Of a DNA stretch of 64,000 nt, positions 52,258 through 61,942 are shown piece after piece. Below the pieces are notes generated by a model that was given only the letters and a program-made list of their open reading frames with translations, made no database searches and was not told the origin of the DNA. The DNA comes from Chloroflexota bacterium (GTDB lineage Bacteria > Chloroflexota > Dehalococcoidia > Bin125): the NCBI GenBank assembly GCA_009838735.1, contig VXQZ01000036.1, positions 46,781 to 110,780 on the forward strand, in the 5' to 3' direction. How positions within the stretch are numbered: position 1 is the first letter of the stretch; every line of letters starts with the position of its first letter. A program made the translations under genes and the position numbers.

Positions 52258-54812
52258 GGTCCACCGTCCTCGCCGCGCCTGGCCGGGCGCCGCTCCCGCT
52301 TCGGCTTGGCGTGGCGGTCGGGTTTCGGCTGTTTGCGTTCGGAGCCGTTGCGGATCGCGCTGGCGCCGTCCTGGTACTCGGCCAGCCGCCGCCGCTGTTC
52401 CGTTTCCTGCGCCGCCAGCCGGTGCGCGGGCGTGAGATATGCCGTAGCTGCCCGGCGGATCTCGGCGGCCCGCTCGGGGTCGCCCAGTTCGGGTTGGCGC
52501 ACGCGCATCGAGAACGCGGGCGTGCGCTCCCTGCCCACCGTGGCCCGGACGTAGCAGTGATGCACGGGCTGCGAGACGAGGTCCTCTTCCGAGACCCGCT
52601 CGCGGCCCAGTTCCCAGACCAGGTCACGCGCGTCCGCGCCCGAGACCTGGAAGGCGGCCAGGCAGCCGACGTTGGCCAGCAGCGTGTGGCGCATGGTCGG
52701 CGAGAGCTCGTCTAGCTTGGCCAGGCTCTGGGTGGCGAGCGCGAACGCCGCGCCGTACTTGCCCAGCTCGGAGAGCATCGACTCGAACTCGACCCCGGGG
52801 ATGGTCTGCATCTCGTCGACCACGACCAGCGCCCCGCGCCGCTCAAGCTGGGGCAGCCGCTCCTGCTCGCGGATCACCGAGTCGACGAGATTGAGCAGCG
52901 AGGCCCCGACCAGCGCGGCCACATCGCGCCCGACCGTGCCCTGAGCGGTCGAGACCAAGAGCACGCCGCCCTCGAGAATGGTCCGCCTGAGGTCGACGGT
53001 CGAACGCGGCTGGCCCAGGATCGCCCGGGCCCGTTGCGAGGTGGCGTAGTAGCTGAGCCGGGTCTGGACCGGGGCTAGCGCCTCTGCCGTGTACTCGCGC
53101 CGCCAGCCGCCGAAGTCGCCTGCCCACCACTGGACCAGGTAGGGGTCGCTGAGCTTGCTTAGGACCTGAGCGCGGAACGACTCGTCGCGCAGCAGCCGCA
53201 GTCCGTCGAGGATGGTGTACTGCTCGTCGGCTGCGATCGTGGGATGATCGTTGGCCTCGTGCAGGGTCTTGACCGTCTGCTCAAGTATCGACTGCATCCG
53301 CGGGCCCCACTGCTCCCAGAGCCCCCGGGCGACGCGCACGACCGCATCGGCGGTCCGGTCGCGATCGGTGAACACGCGGGTGTCGAGCAGATTGACGCCG
53401 ACCGCGCCGCGCTCGTCGGCCAGGTCGATCAGCCGCACCTCGGAGACCAGCTGTTCGGGCACCTGTTCCAGAATGTCCGAGACCAGGTCGGCGTGCGGGT
53501 CGATCACGACCACGGCGTCCCGGTCGCGGCCGCGCGCCTTCTCGTCGAGCTTGTGCTCGACCAGGTGCCGCATCAGGGTCGACTTGCCCATCCGCGTGCG
53601 GGCCACGTAGAGGTGATGGCGGCGCATCAGGTCGGGCGGGAAGCGAATCGGCCGCTCCAGGTCGCCCACCGCGTCGCCGACGTGCGCCCCCTCCCTGAGT
53701 GCCTGGTGCGGGGGCGGCAGCGCTTTGGCCCCGGAGCGCTCGACCTCGTAGGTCTCGTCTCCCGCGCCGGGCGGATGCCAGAGCCCAGCCAGTTCGCGCA
53801 CGCTGAGCACCGAGGCCGAGCCGAACAGGCCCGGCGACGAGGGCGCCGTGTCGAGGCCCTCGGACGACCAGCGGCGCCGCTTCGTCGTCTCGAAGCGGGC
53901 GCCGCCGGGCTGGTCGAAGCGCTGATAGGCGGCCGCGACCGGCTCCAGCAGCTCTCGCGCCCGGGCCCGGTCGGCGCCGGCCGGCAGCAGCGCCACCACC
54001 TCGACCTCGGCCTGGAAGGCGGCCTGTCCGAGCTTCTCCCGCGCGAGCTCCGGGTCCAGGACCCGGTTGCGGCCTCGGTTCCAGCGCGCCCTGAGCCAGC
54101 CGGCGCCCAGGAGCACGGCGGCGACCGCGCTGCAGAGCCCGGCCAGCAGCCAGGTCTCGCCCGCTTCCAGCCAGTTGTGGGCCTGCCAGAGGCCCAGCCC
54201 GCCCAGGCCGAGCACGATCAGCGGCACAGGATTGGGGTTGCCGCTCTGGGGTTTGGCGGTCGGGGCGTAACGGGCGCGCTGCTTCTCCTCTTGCGCGAGC
54301 AGCTGGGCCAGGTAGTGCTGCGACCAGTTCGGGCCCAGCGCCCGCAGCCGCAGCCGGGCGACAAGGCGCTCGCCCGCCTCCACCCGGCCCAGGGCGCCGA
54401 CTAGGGCCAACAGCGGATCGGAGCCGGGATCGAGCAGGTCGCGGTCGCGGAAGGTGCGCAGCGGCGCGTAGGCGGGTCCCGAGGGCCTCAGTCTGATCGA
54501 CCAGGCCTGCTCGCCCTCGCGCACGAGCAGCGGGTCCTCATCGGGCCCGAGCTCCCGCACCCGGGCCTGGGGGTAGTGAGCCGCGACCTGGGCGCGGACC
54601 ACGTCGTCGGCGGAGCAGCGGGCCATGAGGCTGACGCCGGAGGCCCGGCCGGCCAGTTCCAGGGCGAACGGCTCGGGCGCCGCGATCGACTGGAGCAGGT
54701 TCTCGACCCCGAGCAGCGTGCGCTGACCGGTGCGCGGCGGGGTCACTTCGAGCAATGCCGGCTTCTGCGGCCGGCGCCGCCCAAACAACGTAAGTGGGTT
54801 GCGTCTCATCAT
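52254..54812 (-). CDS. Conjugative coupling-type ATPase (VirD4/TraG-like, DUF87-type)
   Basis: 852 aa. Two membrane segments lie at ~188-237 (VPLIVLGLGGLGLW and TWLLAGLCSAVAAVLLGAGWL). Walker A RTRMGKSTLMRH is near 405, VVIDPHADLV near 434, and Walker B VVVDEMQTIPG near 666; a late FALATQSLAKLDELSP motif completes a FtsK/HerA/VirD4-like motor. The last ~80 aa are basic and disordered. Such ATPases pump DNA at the membrane during conjugation. It is first gene of a minus-strand operon with the replication-relaxation gene. No relaxase or mating-pair genes are in the window. Confidence 0.8.
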   Translation of the reverse strand: MMRRNPLTLFGRRRPQKPALLEVTPPRTGQRTLLGVENLLQSIAAPEPFALELAGRASGVSLMARCSADDVVRAQVAAHYPQARVRELGPDEDPLLVREGEQAWSIRLRPSGPAYAPLRTFRDRDLLDPGSDPLLALVGALGRVEAGERLVARLRLRALGPNWSQHYLAQLLAQEEKQRARYAPTAKPQSGNPNPVPLIVLGLGGLGLWQAHNWLEAGETWLLAGLCSAVAAVLLGAGWLRARWNRGRNRVLDPELAREKLGQAAFQAEVEVVALLPAGADRARARELLEPVAAAYQRFDQPGGARFETTKRRRWSSEGLDTAPSSPGLFGSASVLSVRELAGLWHPPGAGDETYEVERSGAKALPPPHQALREGAHVGDAVGDLERPIRFPPDLMRRHHLYVARTRMGKSTLMRHLVEHKLDEKARGRDRDAVVVIDPHADLVSDILEQVPEQLVSEVRLIDLADERGAVGVNLLDTRVFTDRDRTADAVVRVARGLWEQWGPRMQSILEQTVKTLHEANDHPTIAADEQYTILDGLRLLRDESFRAQVLSKLSDPYLVQWWAGDFGGWRREYTAEALAPVQTRLSYYATSQRARAILGQPRSTVDLRRTILEGGVLLVSTAQGTVGRDVAALVGASLLNLVDSVIREQERLPQLERRGALVVVDEMQTIPGVEFESMLSELGKYGAAFALATQSLAKLDELSPTMRHTLLANVGCLAAFQVSGADARDLVWELGRERVSEEDLVSQPVHHCYVRATVGRERTPAFSMRVRQPELGDPERAAEIRRAATAYLTPAHRLAAQETEQRRRLAEYQDGASAIRNGSERKQPKPDRHAKPKRERRPARRGEDGGP

Positions 54813-55119
54813 CGTGTCCGTTCATCCATGGGTCGGAGGCCGCGGCGGCCCTGCCCCTCGGACCGGCGCGCGCCGCGGCGGGTCGCGGGCGGGCCCGGTT
54901 GGGGTGCGACTTAGTTGGTCATCGCTCGACTCCAGACCATGGATGACGGCCGAATGCTTTCTCGGTAGCACGCAAGAGCTGCGATCACCATGGCGCGCGC
55001 GTCCGGTTGTCGGACCACATCTCCGTGCGGGCCGCTGAGTGTCGCCTGCGCTACACCGGCTCTGAGCAGCCCGCAACCGGGGGCGGTTGAAGCCGGAGTC
55101 GTGTACAGGAATTCGGACT

Positions 55120-55138
55120 CGATTGCAGAGTGCAATCG
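55120..55138. repeat. Perfect palindrome CGATTGCA-GAG-TGCAATCG
   Basis: 8-bp arms with 3-nt spacer. Each arm contains the GATTGCA word that also forms the direct-repeat array 90 bp downstream, so the same protein may bind both. Confidence 0.75.
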
Positions 55139-55226
55139 CGGGCGGATCTCCTGTCCAGGACTTGACTTGAGGCCTCCTACAGGACGTGAATCGCAACCAG
55201 TGGGGCGCAAGGGCTCCTTCCCTCCC

Positions 55227-55270
55227 GATTGCAGTCGGATTGCACCGAGATTGCACTGAGATTGCGGTCT
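55227..55270 (+). repeat. Iteron-like array: four GATTGC(A/G) units at 11-bp spacing
   Basis: Units begin at 55227, 55238, 55249 and 55260 (GATTGCAGTCG, GATTGCACCGA, GATTGCACTGA, GATTGCGGTCT). Exact 11-bp phasing places sites on one face of the helix. It lies about 90 bp before the start of the coiled-coil gene and faces the divergent transfer/replication operon. Iteron or multi-operator function is inferred. Confidence 0.8.
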
Positions 55271-55360
55271 CGGTCGGCTCGCAACGGGGAGGGGCGGGGA
55301 CCGGGACAGGTACGGGCCGGTTCTGCTATGTCTGCTGGGCAACAGGAGGGGAGGGGCCGG

Positions 55361-56206
55361 GTGAGTCGCAAGGAGCGGGCCGGGGCTCACGCTGACGAGG
55401 AGCTGCTTGCAGCACTCGACCGGCTGGTCGCAGCTGAGGGCGTGGTCAAGGCGGGCGAGCGGTTGGGCGTCAACTACCGCACCGCGGCCAGCTGCCTCGA
55501 GACGCGGCACGTCAGCCGGCGGATGCGAGACGTGCTGGAGAAGCACCTGCGCGAGCAGCGGGAACAGCAGGAGCGGCTTGAACAGGAGGGTGAGCAGGCG
55601 TCGGCGTCAGAGGTGAACGAGGCGGGGGGCGGGGAGGAGGCACGCCTACAGGACCCCGTGCACGTGCTGCAGCAGCTGGTGGACGACCTGCGGGCGGAAG
55701 TGGCCTCCCTGCGCGAGCGGGTTGATATGGTCGAGGGTCGCGTCTCACGAGGGTCGCGTGGCGGAGATGACGGTGTGGATGTGGAGAATGTGGATATTGC
55801 TGGCGGCGCCAAGCAACTGGGTCTGGGTCCGGTGCCCCGCCGCATCTTCCCCGAGTTGATCACCGAGCGGGAGGAACCGGGCGAGGAGCAGATCTACGGG
55901 GCGGCAACGGAGCTGGTCGTCGAGTGGCGACAAGCGTGGGCGGCACGTAGGACTGCGCGCCACACCCTTGGTTGGCTGCGGGCGGAGCGGCGGCGACTGG
56001 AACTGGAGCTTCGGCTGGTGGGGGAGTTCGGATTGACCCCGCCGCCCGCCGATGCGCCCTGGCGCGAACGGCGGCGAGACAGGGAGCTGGACTGGCGGCG
56101 ACGGGCGGTCCGGCGGCTGCGCTGGCAGCTGATGATCACATGGTGCATGCACTGGTTGCTTCGGATGTTGAGCCTGGGGCTGTGGGGAAGGCAGAGACGG
56201 GGCTGA
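55361..56206 (+). CDS. Coiled-coil protein with HTH-like N-terminus, 281 aa
   Basis: GTG at 55361 is chosen for AGGAGGGGAGGGG just upstream; ATG at 55328 is an alternative. The N-terminal ~65 aa (LAALDRLVAAEGVVKAGERLGVNYRTAASCLETRHVS) have a helix-turn-helix look. A coiled coil follows (EKHLREQREQQERLEQE and LRAEVASLRERVDMVEG), then a basic helical C-terminus with a Trp-rich final part. Position right after the iteron-like array suggests it may bind those repeats. A fragment similar to its PRRIFPELITE segment occurs at about 63462-63503. Confidence 0.6.
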   Translation: MSRKERAGAHADEELLAALDRLVAAEGVVKAGERLGVNYRTAASCLETRHVSRRMRDVLEKHLREQREQQERLEQEGEQASASEVNEAGGGEEARLQDPVHVLQQLVDDLRAEVASLRERVDMVEGRVSRGSRGGDDGVDVENVDIAGGAKQLGLGPVPRRIFPELITEREEPGEEQIYGAATELVVEWRQAWAARRTARHTLGWLRAERRRLELELRLVGEFGLTPPPADAPWRERRRDRELDWRRRAVRRLRWQLMITWCMHWLLRMLSLGLWGRQRRG

Positions 56207-56371
56207 GGGGGTGGATTGCGAACCTGGCGCTTGCCGTGAGGTACCCAATGGCCGGCTTGGCGCTTCGTCGCCGGTGCGTTCCAGGGCGCAGACGGCGTGC
56301 ACACCGGCGGCGGTGCCATGCCTTGAGCCCGCCAGGCCGCTTCGAGCATAGAGTCGACCAGAGAGAGCCCG

Positions 56372-56782
56372 ATGACTGAGACCCAGCCAACTGATGGCCA
56401 GGTTCGCAGCTACGTTGTCAACGCGGCAGTTGCGGACGACTCGCCCCATCTCCTGTGCCGCAACCCTCTGGCGCACGCGCGCGAGAAGGGGCGGCAAGTA
56501 CGCCCCATCCTCGCCAATATGGAAGTGCGCCGCCCGCACTCTCGGCCGCTCTGCCGCAGCTCGGCATTGTTACAGGCAGCGCGGCGGGAACGCCTTGACA
56601 TCGAACTGCGAGCGCTTGCCGGTCTGGCGTTCCTTACATGGCTATCCGAACATGACCTCAAGGCGTTCAAGCGATCCTGGCGCACCTTCGATGATCAGTA
56701 CGGCATGGAGCTAATGCTCGAAGCTCTGCCGCTTCCAGGCGAGCAGCCCAGGAAGGCTGGCCGAGGGTGGCCGTGTCGCTGA
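56372..56782 (+). CDS. Possible small protein, 136 aa
   Basis: Open frame with a mixed-quality product. The first half is Arg/Pro-rich; the second half (RLDIELRALAGLAFLTWLSEHDLKAFKRSWRTFDDQYG) is protein-like. No strong ribosome binding site and no recognised family. Could be a real gene or the surviving piece of one in this decayed region. Confidence 0.3.
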   Translation: MTETQPTDGQVRSYVVNAAVADDSPHLLCRNPLAHAREKGRQVRPILANMEVRRPHSRPLCRSSALLQAARRERLDIELRALAGLAFLTWLSEHDLKAFKRSWRTFDDQYGMELMLEALPLPGEQPRKAGRGWPCR

Positions 56783-57740
56783 GCTGGCTGGCCCTGACGG
56801 ACGTTGACTTGACGTACCTCTAACAGGATTGAGCAGAGTTGCCCTCCGACCGCCCGAGACAGGGGGCGGGTTGAGGCGTCGAGGAGGAGCGGCGACTGCA
56901 GAAGAGTCATAGTGCCGGGCGCATCGCCGTGCCCCGGTTCGGCAGCGGTACTCACATTTGCAGCCATGTGTCGCCGGCGGTGAAGCGGCACCGGGCTCAT
57001 GTTTCTATGGAATGCGGCGAGTTAGGCGAGTTAGCTGAAAGGCTGCTGATGAGCCCGCTCAAGTCAACTTGTCGACCGGGAGTCCAGGAAGGTACGGAGC
57101 GCGGATCACCAACCGCAATGCGGGCAGAAGTAGCGGCCGAATCTGCCTATGCCGCTCAGACGCTGGGCGCGCCTAGCGGCGTGACAAAACAGCTACCGCA
57201 CCAAGAGAGGCCACGGTTAGGCATGTCGCCGGATCTCACTGGAGCGAGCCAGACCACAGAGTCCACGCTGCGTTCCAGATCCCATGCGATGCTCTCACCC
57301 GCGTTCGTTGTTTTCGATGGCTGGCGCCGGCATTGTTGGAGAGTGGTTTGATCTAGTCATTTTGCTCATGCGGTTCGTCCAAACAGCGTGGCCGGCATTG
57401 ACCTAGCTGAGGCGGAGGCCTTCACGTAGCTTGGCAGCGACAAAGACATGAGAAGTTCCGTGCAACGTATGCGGCATCTTGGTGCCGGATGGGGAGAAAG
57501 TCGTGCGACTGGAGACCATTCGGTTTCGCCTGCGCGAGAAGCCGATTCACCGTCAGCGGCGGCGAGTCATTGGCCTCGCCGCCGAAGTTGTGATGCCCGA
57601 CCTGGTCGTCGCGGTGCGGACCGCAGGCAGCGAAGCGGTTCTGTCGGCTGTCGATTCGGGCCGCACCAAGAAGTCGTCTGCGCGCGCGAACGGGACGGCG
57701 GTTCCATCGCTGTTGGACAATCTGCGTTTGGTCGCCCGGC
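56783..57740. other. Decayed or non-coding stretch, about 950 nt
   Basis: No gene I can support. Several frames are open for 100-140 codons but have shadow-like composition (long runs of Arg/Ala/Gly, no helices or motifs). No repeat or RNA gene recognised. Confidence 0.4.
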
Positions 57741-58310
57741 GTGAAGCGCTGCTGGCGGCCAATGACGAGCGGCACAGCCGACCTCAACTGGAGCGCGAGG
57801 CCAGCGATCTCCTCTTGGCCCGGGATTACAATGCGCCGCACGCCGCAGCGGGTGACCGCTATGGTTTTGAACCACTCGCAACTCGACGGCGTCGTCCCGG
57901 CCGGACTGAGCCGGCTCAGCTAGATGCAGGAACTGCGTCTCGCGGGCAGCCGGCTGACGGGCTCGGTTCCGGCCGTATTGGACCAACCCCGAGAGCTGGC
58001 ACCCATGTCTGGCTCGAACAATCAGCTCTCGGGGGCGCTGCCCGCGGCCTTGGCAACCCTGACCAAACTGCGACATTCGCTGCTCCGGGACAACATCGTC
58101 ACGGGGCCGACTTCATTCGGCTGACCCGATCTTTGGGTACTGTGGTCGCTCTACTTGCAGCGCAACCGGCTGAATGGCGCAGGGCCCGCCTGGCTCGACG
58201 AGCTCAGTCTTACCGACCTCTTCCTGTCCGCCAACAGGGTACTCTCGGGCTGCACTACGGCCGAGATTTGTGGGGTCAACCACTTCGACAGGCCTGCCTC
58301 GGTCTGACTT
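57741..58310 (+). pseudogene. Leucine-rich-repeat protein, degraded
   Basis: One frame reads successive LRRs of the LxLxxNxLxGxxPxxL type: LNHSQLDGVVPAGLSRLS, then TAG (57921-57923); MQELRLAGSRLTGSVPAVL, NNQLSGALPAALATLTKL, then TGA (58122-58124); LWSLYLQRNRLNGAGPAWL, DLFLSANRVLSGC, then TGA (58308-58310). Three in-frame stops show it is inactive. Secreted LRR proteins with such repeats are common in the presumed host group. No signal peptide remains. Confidence 0.65.
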
Positions 58311-58824
58311 GGTGCGCGACGCTGGCGCAGCGCACACTGACCGTGATCGCCGATGCCCTGGATGCCTACCTCCGCACACACTGCGACGGCGCACGGGTGC
58401 GCTTGGTCGCGCAGCCGAACAGCGGCAATTGTATCGCCCCCTTGGGCGCCGTTTGCGCCTGCTCTAATGACAGCGGAGGACGGCAGGAGAATTGGCCTCG
58501 GCACATGAGAGGACGTCTCAATTCAATCGGTGATCCAGAAGAGCTTTTGCCGCCTCTACCGGCCGAGGCCTGGCCGATTCGCGCCAATGGGAGCATCACC
58601 CAGCCCCGCCAGACTCCCCCAAGGACGAGTGTTCCTTCAACAATGGGGCGCACTCCATTCAGCCTCGGAACCGGGGATGCCAGTTTCTCCGTATCTGGCA
58701 CGCAACTCGAGAGCGAGTACTCTGTTCAATACTGGCGACCGGCCTGCGACAGCCGACAAGACGACGAACTGATTCTCTGCGCCGCGGAGGATCTTAGGGC
58801 AAGAGCGACTACGAGAGGCTAGGC
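58311..58824. other. Non-coding or decayed stretch upstream of RCC1-like gene
   Basis: About 510 nt, probably the remains of the LRR gene's 3' part and the promoter of the following gene. No supported CDS or RNA gene. Confidence 0.35.
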
Positions 58825-61767
58825 ATGGTTATGCGCAGCAAGCGACTCGCGGCGGCTCTCGGGCTAGTGGTCGCGGCATTGGCTGCCGCACTAGTTTCGT
58901 TCCAAGACTCTGCGCAAGCGGAGGGAACGACCCTGCTCGGCAGCTGCATTATCGACAGTCAAGGCAAACTCGTATGCGCAGATGACATGTTGTCCCACCG
59001 GGCCGGCAAATCGACCTATGATTTTGAGGACGGGAACCCGTTTGATGCCAACTATGTCCAGTTCGACTACACTGACTATGGGTTGTGCGCTCTCACAACT
59101 GAGGGGGCAATCGTTTGCAAGCATTGGAGTTCCGTTGCGTGGAACTTCCCGTCGGGTAAGGCGCCGGCTGGAAGCAACTACACCTCAATGAGTGCAGGGC
59201 CCCATCATGTGTGTGGCTTGAACGAAAACGGCGGTATCGTCTGCGATACCCAATATGGCGACAACCGCCATGGCCATTTGGGCAGCCCGCCCATAAATAG
59301 ATATTCGCAGGTAAGCGTCTCAGACGACTACGCATGCGCAGTCACTCAAGGCGGACAGATCGTCTGTTGGGGTTCAGAAGTAGAAGAGATGGGAAGTCCA
59401 CCTACTACGGGCAAGTACAGCATGGTCAGCACGATGAACGATGCCGCGTGCGCCCTGTCAGAGTCGGGCGAAATTCTCTGTTGGGGCCGCAATGCCAGCT
59501 CTTGGATGGTCTCAAACGCACCCACAGGATCTAACTATGCACTGGTCAATATGAGAGGCTACCCGGCTTGTGCAATCACCAAGCAGGGCGGAATCGATTG
59601 TTGGTCTCCGGATGGCCGCATCACTCTCGCCGACTCTGGCCACGCCTACGCCGTCGGCACGGGTGTGGGCGTATGCGCGATAACCACAGACGCGACGGTA
59701 GAGTGCTTCGGCAGCGCGCTGCCGCCGGTTGGAGGTCTCGGGACACCAGGCTCCGTTCTCTTGCCGAGGGACGCAGAGGCGCTTGGTTCACCCGTTGTTA
59801 GTAGTCGTGATACAACTGAGTTTCGGGCGTTTGTCGGTTCGCGTCTCAGCGGACCGACGGGAGGTGGGGTTACCTCCTCAAGTTCCGCCAACTCCGTCAC
59901 CCTCACCGCAACGCCCGACGACGGCTACCGATTTCTCCGCTGGGAGGGCGATGCTGGCGGCAATCAGAACCCGCTCACCATTACTCTCTCCGATCACGTG
60001 TTTGTCACCGCGATCTTCGAGCCGACCGATCCAATGGAGGTTACTCCGGATGTCGAGGACCCGTCCGCACGTCAGCGAGTGAGCCTCTTCGAAAGCCGCA
60101 TTCTACCCGCCCGATCCTGGCAGATCGGACAGCCAGTCAACCTCACTTTGCCCGCCGCCGCCGGCGGCTCCGGTCGCTACACCTACTCCATCAAGTACGA
60201 ATGGAATAACGATCAGTCCTGGACGCCCCAGGGAGTGTCCTTCAACAGCCTCACCCGCAGCGTCTCCGGAACACCTCGCATCAGGCTCGATCCGAACCCA
60301 GCGCTACATGGGTTCACGGTGTTCCTCAGGGCAGACGATGAACTGCGAAGGGGCGAATGGGACGAACTGGCATTCGTGGTAGAACTGTCAGAGGGCCAAG
60401 CCACCGTCTCGGATCTGCCACCTCTCCTTCCAGTGCCGGATCCTTCGACGTTCCGTCCGCGGCCAGCCGAAACAGAGTCAGTCACTGCCCGGATATCTGC
60501 TCGTGTTCACCCTGACACCGGCAGGGTTGAGTTTGCGCTCGTTCCCGAGAACGATAACCGCATTTTGCCTCAAGGTCGCAGCATTGCGTCGCGGTCAATC
60601 ACACAGAGCGGTGTGACCAACCGCTGGATCGCTACGCCACTCCTCCTTCTCAACGAGAAATCCCTGGGACGCATTTCAGTGCAGCGGAGGGATGATGGCC
60701 GGATAGAGCTGAGCTTCCTCCCGGCCGACGGCAGCGAACGAGTTCTCCCTCGGTCGCGTCTCTATCGACCAGACGCGAGCACTGAGTCTTGGCGGCTCAC
60801 CAGCACAATCCAGATTCCCATACCGGCAGGTTGTCGCGCCTCCGCTCCAGTGGGTGATGGTATCGTGTTCCCAACACGCCGTGTGGAACTTGAAGCAGGC
60901 TCAGGCGTCATCTATCGCGCGACTGGCCTTAGGGCAGCCGGCGATTCAGTGAAATACGTAGCCTGTGCCGACAACCAGTCCATCTCTAGCCGGACAAGGG
61001 ACCAGGTCCTCTTCACCGCGGGGTACTTCTACTCAATTGACCCTGATGACAGCGAAGACACACTAATTTCCAAAGGGTTAGATGGAGCTGATTCCGGGTT
61101 GTCAGACTACCAACGCGCCTTCACAAAGAAGGCGTGGGCGCAGATTTTCACAACTTCAACGAAAGTGATCTATGCTGCAATCGCCCTCGCACACTACTCG
61201 CCTGAGTCGGCCGCGGACGTAGCTGCACTTGCGGTGAAACATGTTGCACACTCTATCAGAGACACCCCGCTCAAAATGACTCTTTCGACAATGAATAATC
61301 TCGTGGAAAGACCGTACGAAGTGGTAGGAAGGCTAGCGCACGAGCACGTCCTCATGGCGACAGACAAACGGAGTTGGGTGCATTTGACTCCTCAGAGGCG
61401 ACAAAGTGACGAGATACTGGTGTTTGAAAATGCGAAGCTGTTCATGAGTTGGGAGTATGATCTAGCCCGGGGTGGCGTCGCAGGGGCAATCTTGTCATGG
61501 ATGAGCGCTAACAGCCAAGTTTCCGCTTGGAAATCCGCGCTGAAGACGGCAATACCAAGTTCATTGGACGACAAGTTGTGGACCTTGTGGGACTCTGGGA
61601 CCGCAATCAATGAGAGAGGGCTAAGGAGTGTGGTGGGCCTCTACGAGAAGTTCCCTCCCTATCGCGTGCTAAACAGAGATCTGAGAAGAGCAGACGAGAT
61701 CGTCGCCAGTCGGCATGCAGATTTGCTGAGCCGGCTTGGCATCACCGAGGAATCGCTGGCCCAATAG
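58825..61767 (+). CDS. Secreted RCC1-like propeller protein with C-terminal helical domain, 980 aa
   Basis: A signal peptide (RSKRLAAALGLVVAALAAALVS) is cleaved near AQA. Residues ~35-320 form an RCC1/BLIP-II-like propeller with recurrent (A/C)(A/G)L(T/N)xxGxIxCxG blades (YACAVTQGGQIVCWG, ACALSESGEILCWG). InlB B-repeat-like segment ~345-395 (LTATPDDGYRFLRWEGDAGG). Ig-like region ~405-535 (YSIKYEWNNDQSW...SGTPRI). A tandem module at 552-666 is shared with the giant protein at 17358-17715. The last ~240 aa are helical and unlike anything I recognise. Codon use and lower GC at the 3' end suggest a chimera. ATG at 58825 or 58831. Confidence 0.8.
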   Translation: MVMRSKRLAAALGLVVAALAAALVSFQDSAQAEGTTLLGSCIIDSQGKLVCADDMLSHRAGKSTYDFEDGNPFDANYVQFDYTDYGLCALTTEGAIVCKHWSSVAWNFPSGKAPAGSNYTSMSAGPHHVCGLNENGGIVCDTQYGDNRHGHLGSPPINRYSQVSVSDDYACAVTQGGQIVCWGSEVEEMGSPPTTGKYSMVSTMNDAACALSESGEILCWGRNASSWMVSNAPTGSNYALVNMRGYPACAITKQGGIDCWSPDGRITLADSGHAYAVGTGVGVCAITTDATVECFGSALPPVGGLGTPGSVLLPRDAEALGSPVVSSRDTTEFRAFVGSRLSGPTGGGVTSSSSANSVTLTATPDDGYRFLRWEGDAGGNQNPLTITLSDHVFVTAIFEPTDPMEVTPDVEDPSARQRVSLFESRILPARSWQIGQPVNLTLPAAAGGSGRYTYSIKYEWNNDQSWTPQGVSFNSLTRSVSGTPRIRLDPNPALHGFTVFLRADDELRRGEWDELAFVVELSEGQATVSDLPPLLPVPDPSTFRPRPAETESVTARISARVHPDTGRVEFALVPENDNRILPQGRSIASRSITQSGVTNRWIATPLLLLNEKSLGRISVQRRDDGRIELSFLPADGSERVLPRSRLYRPDASTESWRLTSTIQIPIPAGCRASAPVGDGIVFPTRRVELEAGSGVIYRATGLRAAGDSVKYVACADNQSISSRTRDQVLFTAGYFYSIDPDDSEDTLISKGLDGADSGLSDYQRAFTKKAWAQIFTTSTKVIYAAIALAHYSPESAADVAALAVKHVAHSIRDTPLKMTLSTMNNLVERPYEVVGRLAHEHVLMATDKRSWVHLTPQRRQSDEILVFENAKLFMSWEYDLARGGVAGAILSWMSANSQVSAWKSALKTAIPSSLDDKLWTLWDSGTAINERGLRSVVGLYEKFPPYRVLNRDLRRADEIVASRHADLLSRLGITEESLAQ

Positions 61768-61942
61768 GAAACCCAGGTTCCGACGGCTTCGCAAGGAGTA
61801 TGAATCGTACGACACCGTCTCGGTCCGACAAACAGCAAACCCTGGAGAACTGGCGAAAGTGAGCACGGAGCATTGACGAGAGCTGTAGTTCTGAATGACT
61901 TGATCTCTGAGGGCTGACTACATAGCTACTGGCATGAACTAG

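Larger units (their letters stand above)
54813..55360. promoter_or_regulatory. Divergent control/origin-like region with phased repeats
   Basis: 548 nt between the coupling-ATPase start and the divergent coiled-coil gene. It contains the palindrome at 55120-55138 and the four-unit repeat array at 55227-55270 listed separately. No gene is seen inside. Candidate origin of replication or transfer, or a regulator-binding region. Confidence 0.5.

Noticed and set aside
55745..56539. 264-codon minus-strand frame
   Set aside because: Antisense to the coiled-coil gene at 55361, which has a better ribosome binding site and coherent helical structure.
57479..58822. 447-codon plus-strand frame
   Set aside because: Runs out of register through the LRR pseudogene; LRR motifs are in another frame and this product has shadow composition.
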